The position numbers were made by a program, and so were the translations under genes. DNA of 64,000 nucleotides from Albifimbria verrucaria (lineage: Eukaryota; Ascomycota; Sordariomycetes; Hypocreales; Stachybotryaceae): the NCBI GenBank assembly GCA_020081605.1, contig JAHREC010000062.1:1240001-1304000 (forward strand), read 5' to 3'. Of the stretch, positions 13,077 through 23,900 are shown in pieces (positions within the stretch are counted from its first letter, which is position 1; each line of letters starts with the position of its first letter). The notes below the pieces were generated by a model. That model was not told the origin of the DNA. It was given only the letters and a program-made list of their open reading frames with translations, and ran no database searches.

Positions 13077-16000
13077 TCAAGGCCAGCAGTCAGGAGCCTG
13101 CAAGATGTACCTACAAGAGAAATTAGCAGCAGCTCCAGATATTCCCTTATACTCTTACATGCCTTTTGATGGCGGCTCGAAACCGCGTCTTACACTCTTT
13201 AGGACTCATAATAGTTGGCCGATTTCTGGACCAAGTGAAGCTCATGTCCTTGATCTAGCTCTCAAGCTTTTTATCTAGGGTGTATGTACGAATATAGTCC
13301 ACAATGCCAACAACAAGCTCCTTATTAGTATCATCAAGCGCAACGACTAAAGAATAATCCATGATGTTGTGCCTTGCCAAGAAGAGCGTATCATTCCACA
13401 CTGACGACTGTAGAAGTTTTTGAGAATGGTCTCTCATAAAAGGGGCGATTCACATATAAACTCGACTAAATTCTCATCCAGCAAGACCTCGTTTTGTTCG
13501 CCAGTTGATTGAACCTGCGATTACGCATGGATCCTTTGAGATCGAAAATTCGATTCGGCAATCGATCGTAGAACATATTCTCCATCATAAGGAGGTTCAG
13601 GTGAACGTTTTTATTGGTGTCCATGTTTCTAATTGAAATCTGCAAGAAGCCGATTATTTTTGCAATCGCAGATGGCAATTCATGAAATAGTGATTCCGCC
13701 ATCATACTGAAGTACCTTGGGGCAAAGTCGAGAAAAGCAGTTGTTTCTATAGATGAGAGAGACTTGAGAACGAAACGATTGTCCAGAGTCTTGAGAAAAA
13801 GAGCCCCGGATTTACCACCTCGTGAATTCCAATGAATACATCTCGATAGAGACTCGACGATGCGGCCAGCTACACCTATCTTGCGCTGAACAGCGTCGAA
13901 TTGTTCAGCATAAAATACTTTGCATAAAATCTTTGCTGAGCCTGCGATAAACTCATATTTGAAGTGAGTTTGTGTACCTCTAAGAAGGATTCTTTCTAAG
14001 TTGTCATCTACATGCTGATCTGCAGCTCTGGAAGTGGATGGTAGCCTAGACCCCGTGTCGTCTAATTCATGATCTTCCTGCGGTTGGTTTTGGGGCTGGT
14101 GATAGATAGAGGCAATTCGATTACAGTAATCCTCAGAGTGGAGGATAAATGCAATCACGGAGCTCGGCTCGTCTTCTCGTATAATCACCTTTGAATCAAC
14201 AAACAGATGGTCAGTGATATTAATTGGGTAGTGAAGTGGCTCCCACCCGCTTGGCGAGCGATCTAACCAGAAATTTGTGAGTCTTTCGAAGAAACTGGAC
14301 TTCTGAAGGGGTGAGGAACTTTCAGTGCTAGCTGCTAAAGAATCGGCATTGTCTGTAACTTGAGAATGAAACTCGTTCACCGAAGAGTCGATATTACTGG
14401 TTGCTACAGTTCTAGTAGACAATCCGGTGGACTGGAACTTCAGACCTGGTTCTGTAGACACAGGGGATGTAGTGTATGATGATACGGCGAATGACTCCGA
14501 GGCTCCTTTCCCGATGAGAGATGTATTCAGTGTTACAACCTTGCAATTCTTTCGGCTCTCATCATATCTTGACGATTCTTCTTGGGCGGCTTCCTTTACT
14601 CCTTCGTACACCTCTGCAATAGGTTCCGTCAAACTCTCGGGCAGCTTCGTTCTCGTCTGCTGGGAATGCAACCCATCGGTGCGGCCATTATGGTTGTCGA
14701 TGTGCATATTCAAGTTCTCAATGCTGATTTGCTCAAGGTTCTTGGCCAGTTGTGACATTTCAGACTGCTGCCCTTGATCAACAGACGTTTGAACTGGGAT
14801 ATACTGACTATCAATATCAGGGGACTGAATCGTTTTCGGATTGGGAATGATTGAGGCTCTTGCCGATGAATCCGTTCTTGAATTGTAAAAGCGGGAACCG
14901 GCTCAGGTCCTTACTCGGAAGAAATTCTGACTCAAAATTAACGAAGGCTTCATCCCACGACACTGCGCCCCGGATCATCTCTCTAACAATGTCGTTGAAG
15001 GGAAGGGTTTCATAATACTTCGAGCGAACATAAATGTCCTGAAGTTTGTGAGTGAGGAAACGATGGTCATCATCCGTCTTGTTGAAGAGCCGTTCGATCT
15101 CACTTTTACAAGCCTCTACTTTTTCTGGAGAAATGGCGTCAATGCGGATACCTTCAAGCCTGGATTTTACCGATGCAATGAACTGATCCCACCGCTCTTT
15201 AATCTTGATAAATACCTCATTTTTGAGAGCCATGTCACGCTTGACATTCCAAGTAATTTGTACCGAGGGAATAATGACTTCGAGGGGACTGATTCGGTCA
15301 TGCTGTATGCACACAACGATATCGTGAAAGGAAAAGAATCGGATACGCTCATAGCTCTTGGTGTGCTGGCATTTAAAATTGCTGTCCAGCTGTAAATTGT
15401 TCCCCAGAATAATAACTCTAGGTACTTCCCAAACGAGTATTCCCAACTGTTGTCTGACATGGCGACCGGAGGCGATTTTTTGTCACAAACTTTGCAGCAA
15501 CTCCACATGGTGATACGATCGTGTAGCGAATCAACGGGCTTGGAAGGCAAAGAATTGAGAGAAACGGTAACACAGGACTCGCTATGGACGTAAGTGCGAT
15601 GATGTTGGCGCAAAGGTTTGTCACAGCCGTGAGCTGTACATGTTTCATCTCTATCATACCACAGAGCCTCTAGGTATTGCCCTAGAGTACAATCGGCAGT
15701 CATACCGGTATCCATTTGCTGTTGGTCATAAAACGAAATAGCCATAAGACCCGGTTCGATACAAGGTATTTTAGTCTCGCTGCAAGTAACGGAGTAGAGT
15801 AACGTTATATCCTGACGAGAATAGGGGCTCATGATATCAGGATAACCATGGATATAATTCTCCACTTGAAGATTATAAGTTTGGTAAATCTGCAAAGCTT
15901 TGTTATACTCTGAGTCATGAAGGGTACGTATAATTTCGGATATTTGTCTAGATACCGGACGATTAGTGGCGTGTATCATGTCAGGGTCGATCAGTCGAAA

Positions 16001-18195
16001 AGATTGAGAAACTGTTTCTTCAACACTGTCTTCCGTCTTTGCACGAAAATCATCTCGCAAACGTCTAAGATCTGCCAAATGATGCTCCATCTCCTTGAGT
16101 CTTCGTAGGAGGTAGGGCGGTTCGAAAGCCACGAATGGTGAAGACGTCAGACTTTTGGCCTCGTATGCTGCTAGCATATTGCCAATTATACGCGCCTGTG
16201 TACCCCCGTGAGCGGTGCCGTTGTCTGTGGAAGTTTTGATTTCATCCATAGAAGGAAGCGAAGGATTGTCGCCCGTATTACTTGATATGTTGTAATGCTC
16301 ATCTTGCAGAAGATCTGATTCCAGTTTAACGTGATAAACCACGTAGACCATAAAGTCGGCTATCCTCTTTATGATACCGAGCATACGTCTTGGCCCCCAC
16401 GAAGAAGGATAGTACCACCAAGAGAAGGACTACAGCCAGACATGAATATGTAGGAATTTTTCCTGCTAGGACAGTCGTCATCAAGGTAAGACCTTACCTC
16501 AAACTCTTCGAAAGAGCCCAGGCGTACAGGAAGCATGAGATCATCTAGACTCGATATGATATCGGCCTCAGCGCAGCGTGACACAGCATGAATGACTGAT
16601 GACTTGACATTACAGATCACAGCAATGTTGGCAGCAGAGAGTGCTTCCAAAGCAATGCCCGACACATTTTTCTCCACCAGAAGTACTTGAGGTTCTAGGT
16701 CGATGATTCTGTTCGTCATAGTTCTTAGGTATTCCTGTCCCTTATCGATGATAGACTGTAAGCTCACGATATCTTGTTGATCAGCCGGGTATTCAATCGG
16801 GAAAGACACAAGCATGATTCGGGGCTTGCGAACCCTGCGCGACATGCTCTTCAAAGCCAGTTTTTTGCTGAAAATGAAGCCATTTATAAAGCTGCTGTCT
16901 GTTGGCTTTCCACCAGGTATTTTCTTAAGTTTAACATAGTGTCGAATATCCATATGGTCGCCCCTTTAATGTCTGGCATAACTTTCTCAACACACTCAAG
17001 AATAGTGGGAAGCAGAGCTTTGACCCAGGCCGGAATGTCTGGGATATCGGCATCCTGAAGTAGCCTCTGTAAAAGTTTATCAATATGACTGCTGTATACG
17101 GCATTCAATTTGAATCCAGATGTTCTGGTCCTCTTGACCAAACCATGTATCGTGGGCTTTGTAGTCTCGCTGTGAAAAATCTCTGTATTTTGATGCGAGT
17201 TTGCCCGTTTTCTCTCAGTCTTGCCTGAATCTGGCTCTGAAACCACTTTATTGGAGAATTTCGGGCTTTTGCTCGGGGAATTTTCTTGTCTAGACAGCTC
17301 GGAGCTTATGTAGCTGGCAGAGACACTCTTTCCGCTTATGCTCTTGTCTCTACTGGGGTGTTTTCTCCAGGCTCGTAACGACAGGGAAAAACCTGATGTT
17401 TCGCCGGTCAGAACATGGGATCCAGATGTATCTGTGCTTAGCACAGTGTCGAATATGTTCATTTGTTCATCTCCGCTTGAATCATCAGACATGTATGCAG
17501 CAAGCTCAGGATCAATGACATTGTCCTCATGAAACACAGGAGTTCAATTCCCGAATTGACGATATCCTTAATCCCCTAAGAAATGGAACCTCATTTTCTG
17601 GTTTCGGCTTCGGCTTGTTCGGTGCATCTGTAGGCTCAAAGCCCTGTTGACCCGGCACCAACAACGACGTCTGCAACTGTGAGGAGCTGGCTTGATTAGG
17701 CTGTGGTTCATCAACCCCATGAATTCTGGCATGCTTTAACCTCGGAAGTTTTTGAGCTACATCCAAGCCCGGTGGTTGATTTGTTGGTCCCGTAGAGTCT
17801 GTGCTGTTGATCCTCTCAGTATATTGATTTGAAGGATAGCCAGAAATAGTGTTCAGGACGGCGGCATTTGTTCCCATCTTCGGAGAAAGTCTGGACTGGG
17901 ATGTAGCATCGATATCATTTTCTGCCGTTTGAAGCCGCCCTGACGTGACATGTAATTTTGATGTATGAGACGATGCAGACAGATTAATGTTGCTATTCCC
18001 TTGTATAGCCGTTGTCCTTATATCAGCCACCTCTTTAGGGACTAGCGAATGACCAAAATCATCAAAAGTCGTTAGGAGCTCCGTTTTGCAGGCAGAAGAG
18101 GCAGTTTTCCTCATGCCTAAGCCCGACTCCTTGTCGACTGGCGATGGGGAGCCTGAGGCTTTCGGGCACTCTGCAGGACTTTGGCTCCGACCCAT
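13077..18195 (-). CDS. FYVE-less Fab1/PIKfyve-like phosphatidylinositol-3-phosphate 5-kinase (possibly decaying)
   Basis: From [12 protein letters not shown] at 18195 the first 400 residues are low-complexity. A linker ([19 protein letters not shown]) then leads to the TCP-1/CCT-like domain of Fab1: [16 protein letters not shown] (16950), [31 protein letters not shown] Cys-rich segment with WSCCKVC and [14 protein letters not shown] follows. The C-terminal PIP kinase domain keeps [29 protein letters not shown] and [11 protein letters not shown]. Canonical fungal Fab1 has an N-terminal FYVE finger; I find none in any frame up to 19.2 kb. Frame breaks at C4 16961-16964, C5 16394-16398, C4 15402-15405 and A4 13438-13441 are homopolymer-type. 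A TAG at 13255-13257 replaces the conserved Trp after KKLES. The reading resumes behind it, and a GC-AG intron (13111-13162) leads to the family ending [10 protein letters not shown] at 13077. Family role: making PI(3,5)P2 on endosome/vacuole membranes. Likely a paralog, not the main Fab1. Confidence 0.72.
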
Positions 18196-19190
18196 AGATA
18201 TGACTGGAGTCTATAGAAGTAACTATAAATGCCGATAGCAACGTGCATTCATTCGCTCAGTTGTGTTTCATGGCCATGGCAGTGAAAAGACTGCGTACTT
18301 TGACCCTCTCAATTGACAAGTAGCTATTTAACTAGGGATGGACAGAAGGCTGCGAGGCAGCAGTACCTCGAATATCATGAGTAATATAGCATCATGTGAC
18401 TCTTCGAGCAGTGTGGTAACCGAAGTTTTGCTCCTGCATAAGGTAACATACCCTCGAGTATACGAATGTCTCCGATTAACAACTCTTTGAAGCCCTGGCC
18501 ATCCAACGTAGCAGTATCCAGAGCCATCATGTTCAAATTCATATGTATACACGGGTTTCTAAAAGGTGTTGCTGATTTCTGATCTAAAGATCCAGTAATC
18601 AAGCAAGGCCTATTGGTAGTGCTGAGTTGAGGCTGAAATGCCGTTGGAGACATACCCTTGTACTCTGTAGTGGATTTGACAATAGCTTTAGTCTCGGTTT
18701 AGCCCAGTATTCCTATTTGCTAGAGACTTTACCCCACGTCTAGCTTCCCACATGAATGAATGTGTGCGTTGTCTACCACCGGCACATATGTCGTGAATGC
18801 TTCCGAACTGGACCATGTCAAATCTTCCCTGACATACTGTTCACACCACAGCTACCGGTGAGTATTTGCAAGCGGACGGCGACCCATGCCGAATGCGATG
18901 CTGACTAGGAAGATCAGTTGGCTTGCATAGACCAAGTGATAACGATGGGCCTGTGACCTGACCAAACCATATTTGTATGCATTTAGCTCCCTGGGAATTA
19001 CGCGCACACGTCTCTGACAAGGGTTGCAAGCGCCGTCAGCTGTCCCACCACTCCGAAACCATAGACTGAACTATAGATGAAGACAAGTAGTCCCTCCGTC
19101 ATCTAGAGTCAGTCGATATTTGCCAAGATCCTATCCATCTTCGACGCCAATACAGGCAAGACGATAATCTAGGAGCTCGTCTATAAGCAT
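18196..19190. other. Divergent promoter region without a gene
   Basis: About 1 kb between the Fab1-like gene (-) and the hydrolase gene (+). It contains no motif of a FYVE finger or other domain in either strand, so it is presumably a bidirectional promoter plus untranslated leaders. Confidence 0.4.
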
Positions 19191-20324
19191 GTGCCCAGTA
19201 CCAAGTGAACTCTCTGGTGAGAGCACCCACCGTGAGGGGTCGAGGGCAGCAGCACCTGTTTTACTTGCACGCGGCTGAATGGTTCGACATTCCTTGTCAT
19301 CGAGGATGACAAATGGAACGAGGAACCCTACATTTATGTGAAGATCTACCCGTCTGTAGTAGTTCTGATCGATACTGGCTGTGGTGGTGCCGCCAAGAAT
19401 GAGGCAGCCGAACTTACGTCCTTAAGAGAGTATCTCGAGACGTACCCAGTGGCAGACAACGGCAACAAGCCGCTTAACCCTGGCTCGGAGAAGCCATATG
19501 CGGTGCTATGCACCCACTGCCATTTCGATCATATAGGTAACACTCCTTCCCATACAGACCCGATACGATGTTAACGGGATTCGCCATCTAGGTGCAGCGG
19601 ATCAATTCATGGATGGCAAGTCTACCATCTGGGCCAGCTCATACGACAAATCATTCTTAGACGAAGAAAACTTGCCAACTACTTCGCTATGCCACCTTGT
19701 GGACATGAAGCTGCCCGAATACACCGTCAGTCATTGGGCTGACGATGGGCAAATGGTGACATTCAACAACGATGATTTGAACCTGGTTATTTACCACACC
19801 CCAGGGCATACCCCAGACCAAATCGCAATTTGGGATAGCGAAGAGCGGTTCCTTTTCGTCGGTGACACCATGTATGATACGGCTCATATCATCTTCCCAA
19901 TACAGAGTAACATGCTTCTATACGTCGAAACTCTTGGAAAGCTCAAAACCCTTGTTCAAGATTGGAATGCCAATGCAGGCAAGTGATACACCAACCACCA
20001 AATATCCCACCAGTATCATCGCTTACAACCCACTAACTTTACAATACAGCATCTGAAACCACAGGTGGTCTGAAAAGAGTCAAGATGGCTTGTGGCCACA
20101 ACACATGCGCAGCAGACGCAGAAGACTTCATCATCGATGTCGATGCATCTCTGCTTCGCGCGATGGAGAACTTGGTTCAGGAGAGAGTGGTAGAGGACGG
20201 ACGAGTTGCATACACGAGGGAGGACAGGAAGATCAACTTCCTTGGGCCTAGGGAGCGCTTTGAAGAGCTCAAGAACGATGAGGGAGCTATGAAACGCCTC
20301 CGAGAGCGTCAGTCAAAGAAATAG
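19191..20324 (+). CDS. Metallo-beta-lactamase-fold hydrolase
   Basis: The zinc-binding signature THCHFDHIG (about 19510), the second-shell motif YHTPGHTPDQ (about 19795) and the strand motif FVGDTMYD (about 19856) identify an MBL-fold hydrolase. The family's N-terminal motif LNGSTFLVIEDDKW precedes VVVLIDTGCGG. Intron 1 is 19537-19591 (55 nt, GTAACA...CTAG) and falls inside HIG/AADQF. Intron 2 is 19979-20049 (71 nt) and begins GCAAGT, a GC-AG intron. The last exon reads ASETTGGLKRVKMACGHNT and ends KRLRERQSKK. The N-terminus is uncertain: the reading before about 19290 shifts frame, and ATG 19191 is a best guess. The substrate is unknown; this broad family covers thiol-ester, lactone and phosphodiester hydrolysis. 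A MITE starts 53 bp beyond the stop codon. Confidence 0.72.
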
Positions 20325-20376
20325 CTCCTGATGGGCCGATCTTTCTCTGGCTGAAGTCGCATCCTGCGGATATGTA

Positions 20377-20589
20377 CAGTGGGATAGCAAAAGTTTCGCC
20401 CACCTCGCGATTTTCATTCAGCGAAAAGGCTTTATATATAAGATATTATAAGAATTATATATTAATTAATTAATATATTATTATATTATTATCAGTTTAT
20501 TATATTTTTAGTCGTTCATTATTAGGTATTTGGTCAATTTTCTATCCACATATCTGCATTAGATATGCGGAATTTCTGCCTTCCCACTG
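20377..20589 (-). mobile_element. MITE-like element, copy A (213 bp)
   Basis: The left end is TA followed by CAGTGGGATAGCAAAAG, and the right end is TTCCCACTG followed by CA. The middle is very AT-rich. It is the inverted equivalent of the elements at 40341-40563 and 56071-56282. Those two start CAGTGGG/CAGTCGG next to GCAGAAATTCCGC-like sequence and end GCGAAACTTTTGCTATCCCACTG-like. The imperfect terminal inverted repeats span about 30 bp, and the TA on the left fits a Tc1/mariner-type TA target duplication. The right TA has become CA. No transposase is encoded, so it is non-autonomous. It lies between the MBL hydrolase and the FMP27 3' end. Confidence 0.8.
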
Positions 20590-20966
20590 CAATAAAGGGA
20601 CGATTTTCAGGGAGCAACTCCAACTTATGCCAACCACTCAGCATCGATGAATGGCCAATACAAGCACAGAACCTTAGATGCGTCTCACAAGTAACAGTAG
20701 AAAATATGTATTGAATTCTGCCACCCATGGGTACCTATCCCATGCAGAATGTGTATGCCGCCTGCTTTTCGCTTTCATCGACGACCAGGAACCCCTAACA
20801 TGTAACGCCAGTATAGTACTCCTCTTAAGTTTCCAACAAATGAATATGTGCCGCCATGACATGATGTTCCGTTTCACCACGCAATACTATACTAATCTCC
20901 TTTCAAATATACTAGCTTTCAACCGGAACACCTAATCTATACCTTGAAATGTCCACGCCAACGCCT

Positions 20967-23900
20967 TTATTGGGCTGTTCTGGCTCTGCTTGGTGCCCAG
21001 CTAAGTCTCTTCGCCAGCGGTGTTTTTGCGTCCCTTCCGTCAAAGGGATTGTCTTCTGTGGCTGTGTCAGCCTCTTGGAGACTGCTACCTTCGCGGTGGC
21101 TCATGCGGTGTGTCAGCGCACTAAGCTTGTCCTTCAGGCCTGCTGCTGCGCTTCTCTTGCGGTCGTTTGGCTCCATACCCGCGCCCGAGCTGCGTCTGCG
21201 TCTGCTGCTCCCGGCTTCGAGATGACTCGTTGCTGGCCGTTCAGCCGGTTTCTCCTCACGGCGTTGCGACAAGAGGCTTGTACCACTGCTTGACGTGGGC
21301 CGGAAGATGTCGATACCAAGTCCTCGAGGGCCACTATTGCTGGCAGCGTCGACAGGCGTCGGCGGGGTCATTGTGAGGTAAGTCGGTACGTTTGGTCCAG
21401 GCGCGGGGCCGCTAGTATGCCGCGACTTACTGCTGGCGATGCTGCTGCTTCGACTGGTAGACTGGGGCGCCGGAATGCTGCTATGTGTGCTGCCACGGAG
21501 AGATCGAGGTGGCGAGCGCGAGAAGTCTACCGGGGACGTCCCGTAAATACTAGCAGAGTCATCACTCTCGTTGAGACTACCCGCGTAATGCTGAGACCCG
21601 TGTGACGAAGAAGGTGCAATCATCACAGAACTGTTTGCAAGTTCCCTCAGCTTATTGCGTTGGTCGGCGTTTGGCCGATGCCTCGAGAACTTGTTCCCGA
21701 TAATGGCGCCGGTATGAGAAATCAATGCCTTAACAACCGCCTTTTTCAATGCAAGAGCCAGGTCCAGGTTCGACCACGTCTTGTTCTGCCATTCAATCGT
21801 AGGCAGCTTGAACACGAAATCGTGCACGTCCTCGAAGTTCCGCTGCTCCTTGCCCTTGTAGCTCAAGCAAAGCACGACAGATGGCATCTTGATATACGCA
21901 AACGTCATGTAATTGCTCGCACGGTCAATCATCTTGGTGAGATCATCAGACTGCTGCTTGTCATCAGCGCCTCCTTTACGCAGCGCGAACCGAGATCCCT
22001 TCTTTGCATCACTTTCGCGGCTATCCTTTGTAGATTGACCTGTCGAGGATCGCCCTAAAGCACCAGGCCTAGGGCTGCTCATGGCACGCAGAGAATCATA
22101 CGAAGATTTCTTAGACACCGTTTTCCCTGTGCCGGCGGAGCGAAACAGACGGAAGCCATGCCCATCACCAGTATTAATGCTTAGGGCCTTCTTCGAACTT
22201 CGGTCTGCAGGTGAGTTGGACGTCAAGGTAGGTCGCAGGCGCAGCTCAAGCGAGCCCGCGCGGGTATTGAATGATCCGTCCTTGTCTATTGACGGGGTGC
22301 TGATTCTGCTTGTAGAGCTGCTTGCCATGGACTCTTCCTCCTCGTCTTCGTTTGCTAGAATGCTTGGTTTCAGTCCCGTGGCTTCGTTCTTTCCGTTTGT
22401 AAACTTATCCCCGTCCATACCGGGAAGATGTACTCAAACATGCGTTTTCCTACCTCACGCTCCAGCTGTATTTTCATGGGGTGCAGGTTGACCTCGAAAC
22501 GATCCATCACAGGAATACCAGCAATGGCCTCTAGCATATACCAGTAGACGCGCAACATATCCTTGTGCTCGTGATCTTGAGCAGAGCCTTTTTCCGGATC
22601 ATGGTACGGCGCAATGATCTCTGGATATGTAGCGTCCTGCAGCAAGTTTAGGCCAATAATGCTTCCAACACGGAAAAGGTTCATATGCGATCCGTCCGAA
22701 TTATCAGTACGATCATATTCCATATCCTTCAACTGCAATTCCACCAGAGGTTCATTGGAGTCTTGCATAAGATGCCATACAACATCGCGCACAGCAATAC
22801 TCCATTTGAGTAATGCGTGACTGTCGGAGTTCATGTCATATCGCCGTTGAGACGTGGTGATTGCCTTCATCATGAAGAACAGCTCATCCTCGCATGCTGC
22901 TAGGTCACGCTCAAGATGCAATCGGTCCTCCCAGCCTTTCTTATCCAGGTACTTCGAGTAAATCTGGAAATGAGACTTGATCTCTTCGAGCTGTCTGATT
23001 CTTTCTTGCAGTTTTGTACCATCTCCGGTGTTCCGCTCAAATCGCTGAAATCGGAGGCGAGCATGATCTTCTCAAGACGCTCACTACGCGTCTTCTCAAG
23101 AGGCTCGCTGTACATGAGCAGATCCAGAACGATTACGTACATTGCATAGTACTGAGACGAGTTACAGAGTAACCGTGCCTGGGAAACTCAACCCACAGAT
23201 TATCGACACGGCTCTCGGTGTTATTCTCTGCATTGTCCACATCGCCACCACCATCGCGATTCACCTCATCGTTGTACTTGAGACGCAATGTGTTGAACTT
23301 GTCATACCGAAGCATGGCCGAAGTTTTCTGAACCACACGCTTGAACCCGAAAGGATCAGTCTGGAAATCGAACATGATCTCCATAGGCACCCACGGTGGC
23401 CAAGATGAGCCGATCGGAGCTCCGTATTTACTTCCAGCATACATCGACACCAGATTGGTCTGGAACCATTTCTGATGTGTGACAAAGAATTGCGTGCTGT
23501 CCATATTGACCAAAAATCGGCGCTGGACAAGTCCACTGACATTGTCAGAGATTCTCTTCTTCTCCATGACTTCCACAACCTTCAATTCCATCCCTTGGAA
23601 GTGACCAGCACAACGTGCTTCTTATTCTTGTCACTCTGCAACTGGATCTGAGGTGCGATCAAGCGGACGTGGTAACTCTTTTGAGGGCTGAATTCCTCAG
23701 ATATACCACTATTGAGATCCTCGATAGTACCCTCAATAGTACCCTCGCTGTTAGCACTGAAGCTCGCCGTGTTGAATTTGGTGCCCTCTCCGAGGATGTT
23801 CCGAATACGCTCTTCGATGTTATTATCCGACTTGTGCTCATGAGCGTTGAGATCAGGGGTTGACATGCTGCGCGACATGCCGCCACCCGATCCTGAAGCA

